DNA from: Diadema setosum
Lineage: Eukaryota; Echinodermata; Echinoidea; Diadematoida; Diadematidae
DNA length: 64,000 nucleotides
NCBI RefSeq assembly: GCF_964275005.1
Contig: NC_092706.1
Location: forward strand, 8,861,644 to 8,925,643
Direction: 5' to 3'
This document shows positions 32,731-64,000 of this stretch, one piece after another (the first letter of the stretch is position 1; each line of letters begins with the position of its first letter). The translations under genes and the position numbers were made by a program. Below the pieces are notes generated by a model. It had not been told where the DNA came from, ran no database searches, and saw only the letters and a list, made by a program, of their open reading frames with translations.

Positions 32731-33490
32731 TTGTTGTTACGCTCTTAATTTGGCAAATCAGAAAATCCTCTTGTGATTTGATACAGATTCGAAAAATTCA
32801 ACTAAATTTTAGTTTCATCTAATTTCTGTCAAATGTAAGGTATGCAGTGAAGTTCATCAGTGTTTCCAGCTTTATGGGCAAGACAGTGAATTTTTAGGCA
32901 GAATTTTCTAACGTCGTGAATACTTGAAAAGAGATTATCAATAACACAGAGATACGGTTTTGCATCGTAATAACATTAACACATTTCCAAATAGCAATTC
33001 ATCTTTTATCCTTTGTTTGATTTGTTTAGTTCTAGTTTTGTTTTGTTTTTGTTTTTGTTTTTAACCGAGGTACTTGTCTTTTGTAGCGCATTGATTATCC
33101 ATCAAAAAAAAATAAAATAAAGGAGAGTGACCAAATGATGTAAGATGCCCCGTAACACTTCAACATCATATTTAAACCTGGTTGTAAGGCAGCCTCTTTT
33201 AGAAATCGTGGAATTGAGAAAATCCGGAAGCCGCTCTTGACCTACCAATAATTACAAAGCTACCTTATGGCCTTGCATATTTTTTTCTCAATTGAAAAAG
33301 TGATTTACAACCATAGATAGTAGATGCCCTTTTTATTGTTTAATCTGAAGAACTCCAATTTAGGAATCCAGTGAAAATGCAATTTTGCTAGAAAACACCA
33401 TTCTTATTCAAGATCTTGTAGTATTGTACGCATGCAAATGAATATCTTTCGTAAGTTATTATGTGTATGATTCCTGTCAACCTTATTTAT
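32731..33490. other. Spacer, nothing recognised
   Basis: AT-rich, with TTTTG-type simple repeats near 33030-33060. No gene signal. Confidence 0.4.
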
Positions 33491-33499
33491 GAAATGTAT

Positions 33500-33775
33500 G
33501 AATACAAGGTACAAGGGTCGTTTACTTCGTCTTCGAATTACAAACTCTCGGCATTACGTGCCTTATATTCATATTGGATTAAACAACCTCTGGAATAATG
33601 AACCTTGTTCTAGTTTCAGATTAAAGAGCCTAAGGAATAATGAACTTATTTCATTTTTGGATTAGAGAACATTCGGAATAAGGAAGCTTTTTCGCATTTT
33701 TTTTTTTTGGGGGGGGGGGGATTAACGACCCTTTGAAATAACAAACTGTCAGCAATAATATTGTTCACCGCACCC
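33500..33775. mobile_element. Degenerate copy of the TTCGTTATTCCGAAGG family
   Basis: Repeated words of the form GGAATAATGAACCTT and CATTTTTGGATTA alternate through the segment. A run of T followed by a run of G (33696-33720) is inserted in it. Confidence 0.55.
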
Positions 33776-34410
33776 AAGACATCATGGTAAATGCAGGTAT
33801 TTAAAAGCGTAAGTAGAATGGATTTATAATAGTGATTTATAACATACTATTCACATTCCCTCCCAAGAATTAATACGATCTATTGAAAAGCCAGTGATTG
33901 TTGCATGATACCATTGCCGCTGATCACAAATTGTTGTAAATACATTATTTACCTTTCCTTATAATGATAACTTAAAAAAAACACTTCCTCAAATATGACA
34001 GAAGCAATTTCACTGCAATAATGCCTATGATTCCTTTACAAAAATAACGATCCATGAATTGGAATTATTGTGTCATTTTATGAAGATAAAGGATGTTAAC
34101 CATGAAATCGTAACTATGAAATAGTAAATCATCTGCTGCTGAAATTGAGGAAAAAAGCAGATATGTTATAAGAAAAAAAGAGAGAAATGAATTAATATTT
34201 TACGAAAGTATGTGCGCGAGTGCGCGCGCGTGTGTGTGTGTGTGTGCGCGCATGTCTATGTGCATGCAAATTTGCATGTATTATGTGCTTATTTGTGTTA
34301 TCATCATTGTCTTTTCATTGTTGCACATTGATGTTGGTGATGGTGGTTGTAGTAGTTGTTTGTGTGTGTTAACACAATAATGAATGAGACGGAACAGTGA
34401 TTATGATTTC
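33776..34410. other. Intergenic spacer between the two gene families
   Basis: AT-rich. Contains a GCGC/TG alternating repeat (34207-34252). Neither strand shows a gene. Confidence 0.4.
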
Positions 34411-34418
34411 ACTTTCTG

Positions 34419-34424
34419 TTTATT
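34419..34424 (-). terminator. Likely poly(A) signal of protease gene A
   Basis: AATAAA on the minus strand, about 275 bp after the stop. The surrounding words are conserved behind gene B (54545-54550), which supports it. Confidence 0.55.
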
Positions 34425-34698
34425 GTACTGATTGAGTAGCATACCATCAAATGCAGACGCGTGTCGACTTTCCTACCGACAGTATTTCAGTTTCTGAACA
34501 GAACACATGGGTTAATAATGTACGTAGAGAGATATTTATTGTCCTTCTTGCCGGTGTAATTGCTTTTGCTATTAACCTTTACTGCTCAGTCAAGAATCAC
34601 CAACCGCTGGTTGCATCTACAGAATATCTGTTTATGCTCGCCCATGCCTGAAAAACGGAAATGCCATTCGAAGAAAAAAAAATCCTAAAAGCATTCAT

Positions 34699-46482
<11,784 letters not shown>

Positions 46483-46517
46483 GTCTATTTGAAGGAAAGC
46501 ATGAAAGGACTTGTTAG
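46483..46517 (-). other. Predicted 5' UTR part of gene A exon with start codon
   Basis: On the sense strand a strong acceptor (T-run then CTCCAAG) ends at 46518, only 35 nt before the ATG. This implies a further untranslated exon upstream. Confidence 0.5.
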
Positions 46518-46568
46518 CTTGGAGAAAAAAAAAAATGCAATGGAAATGTTTATGTTTACACACACACA

Positions 46569-46599
<31 letters not shown>

Positions 46600-46685
46600 A
46601 GCATGCAATCCTCGTATTGGTTGACATTTCTGTTGTTTTGTTTTGTGATTTCTTGCTTGTGTTATAGTGTCGTATGTGAATTTTT

Positions 46686-46951
46686 GGTTACAGCTCGTTA
46701 TTCCGAAGGTTCGTTATTCCGAAGGCTCTTTATTCCTAAGATTCGTTATTCCGAAGGTTCATTGTTTGAATTTCATTTTCGGATTAACCGATCTTCGGAA
46801 TAACGCCACAAATTTTCGGATTAACGAACCCCTTTTCATTTTCGGATTAACGAACCTCTAGGTATAGGGAATTTGCGTGTTTCGGATTAACGACCCTTCG
46901 GAACAACGAACCTTCGGAATAGCGAACCTTCGGCATAACGAACAGCACCCG
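46686..46951. mobile_element. Best-preserved copy of the TTCGTTATTCCGAAGG repeat element
   Basis: The left part consists of tandem TTCGTTATTCCGAAGG units. The right part consists of their complements (CCTTCGGAATAACGAA forms) mixed with CATTTTCGGATTAACGAACC units. The ends read inward GGTTACAGCTCGTTAT and GGGTGCTGTTCGTTAT, so they act as terminal inverted repeats. Relatives lie at 24405, 32595 and 33500. Confidence 0.7.
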
Positions 46952-49096
46952 AATTTTTTTTTGTCAAGTGGAAACCTCATAATATCTGATGTGCTGAAAA
47001 AGGAAATCCGCCCCATCGCAGGAAATGAATAATCTTACATAACTTTGTATCGCCAGCATCATATTCATCATTATACTTTGTTCGCGCCAATCTTTGAGTT
47101 TTGAATATGAAAGGCAAATAGGACAATTCTTATAAGAACTGTACTGGTTACCTATTTTGTTTAAAAAAGCAACAAACAAACAAGAAAAAAAATCAAACAG
47201 ACATAAAAAAGGACGATTTCAATACCTGCGTAGAATTATTGCTAGATCAATATAATCAATAATTGGATGGTACACGCTGATTGGCAAGTTCAAACAACTT
47301 GCCAATAAAGAGACAGAATTGAACTTGAGATACATACATCTCAAGTTGAGATGCATTCTTAAACAGCATACATATGCAGAGCTAGCAACCAAAAGGCGCT
47401 AAATCCATTGAAAAATGATGGATTTAGCGCCTTTTGTATGTTTTGGAAGCAAGATCTTCATATAGTGTTGGTTCAAGAACTTGTTATTCAAGTAACGATG
47501 AGATAACAAAAAGTAAACCAAATAAGTACATATAGGGACTCCATAATTATAATTAAATCAACGTCAATTACATACATACATCAGTGGTAGAACAGATTCC
47601 ACTGCAGTGTAATAAATTATTCAATAAGATTTTTTTTTTCAAAGAAGTAATTTGCTTGATGCACAACAATTTCAACACAACGTAGAATACAAGTGACTTT
47701 GACGAAAAAGAAAGAGGGCAGTCAAAAGTTTAGCACATTGTATATAGATTATGATTTGAAGCAAAATTAAATCTCCCGATAATAACTGAGGAGCAAAAAC
47801 CAAGTCATTTTGTCAATGTCGCAAATTGCCGCAGTGTTTTATGGTGTCACTTTAACATTTTCACATATGGTATTCTCAGGTTTGCCTCTTATCTGAAGCT
47901 ACCATTTGGTCCAAACATGCCAATCCTGGGCTTTAGCACACTCTCCATCTCACAATACCCCTTTAGAACTCTTAATGCTCTTTCTCCGTGACCTTCTTCT
48001 TCAATTGTTATTCTCCATTATCAAGTCTTTCTTCCTCTACTATTTTTATATTAGAATGTTGCAGTGAAAAATAAACCATTTAACACAAATTTCTCATTGA
48101 AATGGAAAACGTCGTATACAGCTGTAGTAAGCTGATCATGATGTGATCAAACATAGCTACAAGGAAAAAATATGACGTTAAAGGTCGTTTTTTAAAAGTC
48201 GCAAGTAAAAGTCACTGGTCTTCACTGTTAAAATTCTTCTTTTTTTTTCATCTTTGCATTTGAATATGACTTGACCGAGCACTTCACAAAATTAAACTCT
48301 TACCAAAATACTTGGCTAAACTTAAGGACTCTACCGTTGCAAATGGACAGTGGAAAAGGCCGGAAATTGACAGGTGATGATTCCTATTAATAACATTTAC
48401 TCCGACCTTTTAAATAAGTCATTCACGAGATCACATTGTCTTGTTAGTTTGATTTTATATACAGAGTGGTACTCTCTTTTTACACTCTATACACACTGTT
48501 GTTAATTTCATTGTTATCAATGTTCAAATAAAAACAATATTTCATCAACCGAGACCAACAAACGTCATATATACTGTTTAAATTCATCTTAACTTGTCTT
48601 CAGCATTTAGAGGAAAATATTCTTCAGGTTTCGCCTCCTGAAATTTTGCTGTGGCTTTACAGAGAAAGTTTTAGCCTGGGTAAAGACTAATGCCTAAGTA
48701 GAACCAACACATCTCGTATATCATCTATTACCGTAATAAACAAATTCTTCTAACTAATAAACGAACAGTCATTCCTCGCAAAACCGTTGATTTTAACCTT
48801 TCAACCTTATCTGGTGCCAGTGAATAGTAATGACCCCCACACGACTGATTATCATCCTTTCAAGCCTGAACTTTTTTAAGGGGAAAAAGGTAACATGATA
48901 CTTAAAGGCTACAGTAACTTACTTTGCATCAACATTGAAAATGCAAAAATTGCACAAAAACGTATAAAAACTTTGTACTGTACACACTGAACAAAAATAT
49001 AAATTACAAACGAAAAACTAACAGGTATTTTAGTATTTACGCTTTATTCTTTTTACTTTGAAATTCACAGAACTGAAATATTTGTCGCCGGCTTAC
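46952..49096. other. Predicted first intron of gene A, no gene
   Basis: AT-rich. Contains the hairpin at 47391-47435 and nothing coding. It would be spliced out if the upstream untranslated exon at 49097-49146 is real. Confidence 0.35.
47391..47435. repeat. Perfect 18-bp inverted repeat, 9-nt loop
   Basis: AAAAGGCGCTAAATCCAT at 47391-47408 and its exact complement at 47418-47435. Confidence 0.9.
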
Positions 49097-49178
49097 CTTG
49101 TCCTTTTGCTTGCCTGCCTACTGTGGTAGCTGCGTTATAGAATATGCTGGACTCTGTTGAAAATGGACATCTTATACC
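49097..49178 (-). promoter_or_regulatory. Possible promoter and untranslated first exon of gene A
   Basis: On the minus strand GGTATAAG (49171-49178) is followed about 75 nt later by a consensus donor GACAAG|GTAAGC (exon end 49097). Together with the acceptor at 46518 this would give a short untranslated exon of about 50 nt, like the layout of the receptor genes. No conservation check is possible because the 5' part of gene B is outside the window. Confidence 0.35.
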
Positions 49179-49714
49179 AAATATTACATAACAGTTGATC
49201 ATATCACTTCTTTAAAGAATGTCATGTGGCATGATTCTCACGATGATTCCATCTGCTTCTTAGTGCTTATCATCTTGGTCCCGGTTTTGGTATCGTATAT
49301 GAATGCAAACAAGGAGTCGTATTGTTTGAAGCAACAAGATAAGATTAACGCCTTGCCAAAGGTGCATGTTTATAAGGATGGACTTGCCCAGCTCCGTGTT
49401 CTTCGAATTCTCAATGAGCTTACGAAATGAATGACGTCAATCACATCATCATGCATATCAAAAGATAATGCTGTTGCTAGACAAGTGCGCATACGCTAGC
49501 TTTGCCGTCGACGACGCAGGACTAATAATGTCAAAACACTGGCAGACTACCACACTCAGGGTACATCGGACCTCTTTTATAACCGGATGGGGTCGGGCCA
49601 CAAACATTTCTCCAGTTTCAAATCTAATTTCACACCATGCATGCCATTGTCAACCTTGCTTTTATCATATAATAGATGGTTAAGGTTTTGTCACAAACAA
49701 ATTGTATTATCATA

Positions 49715-49763
<49 letters not shown>

Positions 49764-52020
49764 CCTACATGTAGAGAGCCTATGATTTGAGTGAACATCA
49801 CGTTTTCACGAAAAGGTGACAATTTAGGAACAGTCACCCGCCCAAATTAGAAAAGGCGACGCTGTCATGTATAAACACTTGCTCTGTAGGCATATGAACG
49901 AATAACATGATTGTATATTATGTATGTATAATATAATTTTGAATGAAGTCAATGATTTATCGCACCACACTGACACAAAGGACTAAGTGTCCGTCTTGTT
50001 GTGTGTTGTCTGCAAGAGAGCTTTTCCTTAATTTTCTGCTTCTGAATTCAACTCTCTCAATCAGTCTCGCAGTCAAAACCTTGTGAGGATTTTACTACGA
50101 CCGTGTTGAAGCATTGTAAGATATGTTTGTTATGTTTTGTTTGTAGATTTTTACCAAAATTTGGGGCAGTAATGGATTGAAAATGTGATAAGCATTCGCC
50201 AGCAAAACATTTTTTTTTCTTTTGGTGGTTACACTAACTGAACCTTACGGTGTAAATATTTTCCGGTGATTTTTTTTTTTTTTTAACAATTCGTTGCATT
50301 GGCAGGAACTATGTGCCTGGAGCAGCATTTGGCAGTCCTTTGTTATCGCTCCATTGGCTGGACCATCCCTAACTTTGGACACTTGGCAGTCTCAGATGCA
50401 ATATAGGAAGTCAGGTGATGACCGACCTGTGAAGGAATTTGAGAAAGAATCTGTTGACCTCCTGGAGTTTATAGTTCGCAGTAATGCCATGGACAAAAAA
50501 AAAAAATAGATACTTCCATGAAGAATTTGATCGATTCTGTCGATCTGACGAAAATTTTAGAGCAATAATGACAAGGGAGTAAAGAATTTTGGGCCAGATG
50601 TCATCAGACTTAATAACAAAAGCAGCGCCGGATTTGAAACCTCCTTGAACTATCAAGAACAATGTTCCCACAGATCATGCATTCGTATTCTCGGCTTCCT
50701 CGAGAAAAGATGAGAGAAGAATGAGAACATGTTAGCGGCAGACACTATCAAGACAAAGCCTGACGCGACCTTTGGACTCAGTCAAGGACATCGGACTTGG
50801 AGAGCCACGTGAGAGACTGCCCTGCCTGATACGTTCTCTCGTTCAGCCAATAAGACTCCATAATTACTTAAGGCACATCCGCTTTTCATTAATCGTTAAT
50901 TAAGCCAGCTATATGATGAAGAAGGAGATTATTGAAAACCGAATGTAGTTTGAAGGAACCAGAATGGTAATCGAGTCGACATTTTTGTCATTGACTGACT
51001 GCCAGTAACAAAACGTGAAATCAGCGTAGTTATGGGGTGGAGGTTTTATCGCCCTTTTAATTTCGGCCCATCAGGTGGATTAGACATTTTAAAAAAAAAA
51101 TCCTGTGAAAAAGATTTTCACAACTTAAAAAAAAATACCATGAACATCATTCATACACATGTAAAATAGTATATTAGTTTGTGGCCAGTAAGCAATTACC
51201 TCCTGATATATCATGAAAACTGTATGTTGATGTCTCAATCCAGCTTTTCATTAATGTTTATTATTCCCGTTCTATTGTTATACTTCATTTCCAATTCATT
51301 TTGTTATTTTACTTGGATATTTTGAAGTCATATTTGAAAGTCTATGTTTCAATGCCTATACAAGTGTGCATAATCTATGTCTTTGTCATTGTCTTCTCTT
51401 ACTCAAGAAAAATACTCTTTAATAATTATGGTGCTCAAATGGTGCTCATTATGGTGCAAGAAAGATTCATAATGTCGAATTTCGTTTTTCTCTAGAAATA
51501 TGCAGTACATAATCAATTATTTATATCGGCAAATATTAATTATTGATTAATATAATTGAGACTGTTCCATTATGTTTTGTGAGGCGGAATGTTTTATTTT
51601 CTTTGAGTTATTTTATTTCAATTATAGAAGCTTATCATGAATTATGACGATTGAGTTGGTATCTTTTGGGTTCGGTTTACAGTGTTGAAGATTATTGCTG
51701 CAACACAAACATGGTTTTCAAAGTAGATTCACAGGGTCTGTAAAAGATTTTTGCACCACAATTGAGCGAGTAGGTGGTACAGGTATGTTTGTCTACATCT
51801 TATTATGCTACCTCATTACAAATACGAGATTATTCAGTAGTTATCAATTAATAATTTAAAAAATTATAATGATAATTTTGAAAAAAAAAATCGAACCCGA
51901 AGAAGTAACAGAGTTCATTTATCCCCAGCCAGACTGAAATATTAATGTATTTTACAAGATTTTTTTAAACATTTTGTTTCAGTACGATGAATGTTAGATT
52001 ACATAATTGCCAACAATAAT
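49179..52020. other. Intergenic spacer, nothing firm
   Basis: Short open frames at 49224-49430 and 50294-50509 have no recognisable family. Holds a TA microsatellite (49716-49760). AT-rich elsewhere. Confidence 0.4.
49716..49760. repeat. (TA)n microsatellite
   Basis: Pure TA run. Confidence 0.93.
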
Positions 52021-52025
52021 GGATA

Positions 52026-52277
52026 TATATATGAAGAGTTTGTTTGCAAAAACCGATAAGTCCACTTTTGAAGATTTTGAAGTACGGTCTCCGTCAAAAA
52101 GTACAAAATAATACCTTTTAAATGATATATTGGTCACTACATATAAAGGTATATTTTTGAAGTTATGGTCAAAGGAAGCAAAAATTTTCTTATTATTCCC
52201 TTTATTTTTCTTGACCTTTAATCGCAAATATCTCCATTTGACAAATATGGACTTATCGGTTTTTTGCAAACAAACTC

Positions 52278-52286
<9 letters not shown>
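52026..52286. mobile_element. 260-bp MITE, second copy
   Basis: ATATATGAAGAGTTTGTTTG at the left and its complement at the right. The inner sequence corresponds to 12635-12894 read in the opposite orientation. The right end runs into an AT microsatellite (52280-52313). Confidence 0.82.
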
Positions 52287-52316
<30 letters not shown>

Positions 52317-52409
52317 TAGCTGTCAGTGACACGTTATTAAAGCTTTAAAAAAGGAAAACATCTTGCAGATTGTATTAAAGCTATATGGAGTGACATCAAA
52401 TTCCAAAGA

Positions 52410-52860
52410 ACTAAATTGAAGAGTTCCCCAAGGTTTCAGTGAGTTACCTTATTCAACTCAAAATCTTCATTACAAATCATTTCCAGAAGAAAGAAGTGTT
52501 TTCTGTAAAGGTTCGGATCCCATATTTCAATCTATAGGTTCAATGTGCAAATTAAGATGAAAACACTTTCAGTGACCTAAATAATTTGAATATTGATCAA
52601 ACTAATTATATTTAATATAGGCTATAGAAGTGAGAACAAAAATTGTATTCAATATTCAATTACGGGATGCTTTTTTTATGAAAAACAAATATATAGCATA
52701 TACATATCTTGGAATTATCATAGTAATGAATTATATAATACATTTTATTAAAAAAAAAATATTTAGACTTCCATTTCTTCAACAACGACAAAAATATTCA
52801 ATTTGTTACATCGTTCACATGTCACGTGCGATGTTATTTGGTGCAATTTCGCTTTGATTA
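52410..52860 (+). mobile_element. LINE RT-like fragment, heavily decayed
   Basis: A piece resembling VPQGF (GAGTTCCCCAAGGTTTCAG at 52420) is followed about 280 bp later by TYLGIIIVMNYIIHFIKKKI, like the KYLGI.ID..L.W..HI segment of jockey-type ORF2. Weak but in the right order and strand. Confidence 0.4.
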
Positions 52861-53734
52861 TCGCTTCAAAGATGTGCTTTAAAGAAAATGATTATGCATA
52901 GTCAAAGATATATACCTGTTTTTACATTTTCAAAGGTATATTTCATATAATAAGCTACTATAGTGATGATCTGCTTGTTTGTTCACTCTCCTTGAGTACA
53001 ATGAGATTTGCAATCAATATTTGTGTAGTATAATTGCCATTTGTTATTTTGTCAGTTTTCTGTCGTGTTTTCAAGAAATATAAAGGTAACTTAAAAGAAG
53101 AATAATCACAGCATGTAAAGATCAACCTACCTGCAATTTAAAGAAAAAACAAAATAACCAACCACTTCAGCAGTGAAGTCACATTTTGTGCATGCGTCTG
53201 AAATGACTATAAATGCAAAAGCTTGCCTTACAATCTTCTTTTTTTTCTCCTTGAATTTAGCAACATTAACCCAGGGTAAAACTAATCAATAGGTTTAAAG
53301 ACTATTAGTGTCAACATGATAATACCTGTGCGAACTAACGAGGGGGCTTATCACAGTCATGGGCTTGAGGACCAAAAAACAAACAAACAAACAAACAAAC
53401 AAACAAAAATCTATTAGATTAGAGGATACAAACCAATCTCTCACTAGAACTTGTATGGGTAACATATTTACCCGTTATTTACCCTTCTGTGACAAAGCAG
53501 AAACTTTAGACAGCCTGAGCTCTGTTATATGCTAGTGTACTGAGCGTAATGACATGACGCAATGAACCAATATATAGAAGAGTATTGATAGGTAATTTAT
53601 TATGCTGTATTTTAGTGGGCTTTACTGTTCAAATTTGTAAATTTCCTTCTTGACAAGACAAAGGAGTGGCGGTTTTGTTTCATCATGAATTTACTAAGGA
53701 AGCATATATACATAAATATATATCATAACATATA

Positions 53735-53742
53735 TGTATATG

Positions 53743-53800
<58 letters not shown>
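53735..53800. repeat. (TA)n microsatellite
   Basis: TA run with one GTATATATA interruption. Confidence 0.93.
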
Positions 53801-53802
<2 letters not shown>

Positions 53803-54183
53803 GGCGTGTGTATGTGTGTGTGGTCTCAAAACTCTCGCAAATGCAACAAATGCACATACATAATCCTGCATTGTCAAAACCTACTAACTGGAATGATGTC
53901 TTTTACTTCACTCTAGGTAAATTCTTTATTAGATATACAGTATTTTGGAGGATGATGTTTTAGGGCGTGTTTTGGAGATAAATGTTAATTGGTTCAAATG
54001 TCATTTTAGTAAAATCGTGTATTGTGAAGAAGAAGAGATATAAGCGCTCGGTCTTCAATAAAGAAAAAAAAGCAACATAAAAATTCATATTAATGAATCT
54101 TTTACGACCACCTTTAATATATATGAAAGGGTGCATGATGGGTTTCAAAATTTCGATTGGATTCCACGCAATGAAAGCTTGCG

Positions 54184-54222
54184 TGTGTATGTGTGTGTGT
54201 GTGTGCGTGTGTGTGTGTGTAC
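54184..54222. repeat. (TG)n microsatellite
   Basis: Imperfect TG run. Confidence 0.9.
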
Positions 54223-54544
54223 ATGTATACATGTGTGGGTGTTGTTATTGTTTCATTTTCTTGATTGTATTATCATTTCTGATGGTGGTGGTGATGGTAC
54301 GTATCGTGACTGATGCACGAATCTGTGCGTCCTTGTGTCTTGGATTGAAAAGTGCATGTTTCTTCGCACTGAATGAAACACACAAACAACTTTTTTTCAA
54401 GTCCTAACATGGGGAAACGTTATTTTTAAACCTGCAACTGTCTCCTATGAGCACACTCAACAAACAACAGAAAGACGAGCAAAACGGTATAAAACACACA
54501 CACACACACACACAACAAGGAACTGATAATGCATTCACTTTCTG

Positions 54545-54550
54545 TTTATT
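54545..54550 (-). terminator. Likely poly(A) signal of protease gene B
   Basis: AATAAA on minus about 196 bp after the stop. The flanking ACTTTCTGTTTATTG context is the same as behind gene A. Confidence 0.55.
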
Positions 54551-54745
54551 GCACTGAAATGAAAGTCAAGCCCCAAAGGTAAAATTTCACCAACTCTCCT
54601 AGTCAAGGCATCAGTATTTCAGGTTGCTTCAGTTTCAGTTAACATAGTTACCGTATTTCAGTTGTTACCAAGGAAGCATGGAAATTTATGCTCGCCAATA
54701 TTTCAGAAACGAAAAACGAACAAACAACAACAACAAAGTATTCAT

Positions 54746-63774
<9,029 letters not shown>

Positions 63775-63809
<35 letters not shown>
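63775..63809. repeat. (TG)n microsatellite forming the splice acceptor of gene B exon 5
   Basis: On the sense strand this is a CA run of about 17 units whose last CAG is the predicted acceptor. Confidence 0.9.
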
Positions 63810-63812
<3 letters not shown>

Positions 63813-64000
63813 CCGCGCGTATGTGTTATGTTTGTGTATGTGGGAGCGAAAGAAATCATGAAAATGTTAGTCATAACGTTTGATTTATCTGTGATGACAG
63901 GAATGATAGTAGAAAATAAATAAAAATCATGGTTTGTAATTATATTGTACTGGTAAGAGTCCTACTGTTACTACTACTAGTACTTACTACGAATTGAATT
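63810..64000. other. Right edge, intron 4 of gene B
   Basis: Presumed intron. No exon 4 is seen before the window ends. Confidence 0.5.

Larger units (their letters stand above)
52870..54540. other. Intergenic spacer 3' of gene B
   Basis: No gene. An AAAC-type repeat (53380-53406), a long TA run (53735-53800) and a TG run (54184-54222) are the only structures. Confidence 0.45.

Noticed and set aside
34451-34651. 66-codon plus-strand frame with a hydrophobic stretch
   Set aside because: It lies antisense to the 3' UTR of protease gene A, has no relatives behind gene B and no promoter signs.
50294-50509. 71-codon frame, possible host gene exon
   Set aside because: No recognisable family, no flanking splice signals consistent with an exon, and an A-run at its end.

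Overview
The window is eukaryotic nuclear DNA, AT-rich, with many long (AT)n, (CA)n and (GA)n microsatellites, non-LTR retrotransposon remains and several MITE families. Coding sequence is sparse. An invertebrate deuterostome, most likely an echinoderm, is my best guess. That guess rests on the tandem single-coding-exon rhodopsin-class receptors (the style of the echinoderm lineage-specific GPCR expansions), the LINE content and the intron structure. It is an inference, not something proved here.

Left half (about 3-32.3 kb, all on +): four paralogous class A (rhodopsin-type) GPCR genes in head-to-tail array. The coding exons are 4987-6081, 13477-14589, 22442-23557 and 31106-32230, with the first bases of successive coding exons spaced about 8.5-9.0 kb. 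Each has an intact 7TM reading frame in one exon. In front of every copy lies the same promoter module: a GA tract, several shared upstream blocks, a TATAAAAG box, an initiator-like CA exactly 33 bp after the first T of the box, and a 52- or 61-nt untranslated exon ending in GTAAGT. An intron of about 0.9-1.3 kb with a matching acceptor follows, only a few bases before the start codon. Copies 1 and 2 share the 52-nt first exon and copies 3 and 4 the 61-nt one. The spacer between copies 1 and 2 is mostly a decayed LINE (ORF1-like piece, endonuclease, reverse transcriptase) carrying a nested MITE. A second LINE RT fragment lies just after copy 2.

Right half (34.7-64 kb, all on -): two tandem paralogous genes for secreted proteinase-K-like subtilisin (S8) proteases with two C-terminal CUB domains. 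Gene A is complete: 11 coding exons from 46482 down to 34699, about 620 residues, comprising signal peptide, I9 propeptide, Asp/His/Ser triad, CUB, CUB. Gene B shows exons 5-11 (63774 down to 54746); its first exons lie beyond the right edge. Exon sizes and phases agree between A and B except for one codon in exon 7, and some introns remain alignable, so the duplication looks fairly recent.

Introns and spacers hold at least six short non-autonomous DNA element families. They are: two TTAA-flanked (piggyBac-type target) families; a TA-flanked mariner-type element; a 260-bp family with two copies in opposite orientation; a GGCCCGAATTC-ended element; and an unusual family built from alternating short copies of TTCGTTATTCCGAAGG and its complement, seen in four places. 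No tRNA, rRNA or CRISPR array was recognised. Splice sites and transcription starts are read from sequence motifs only.
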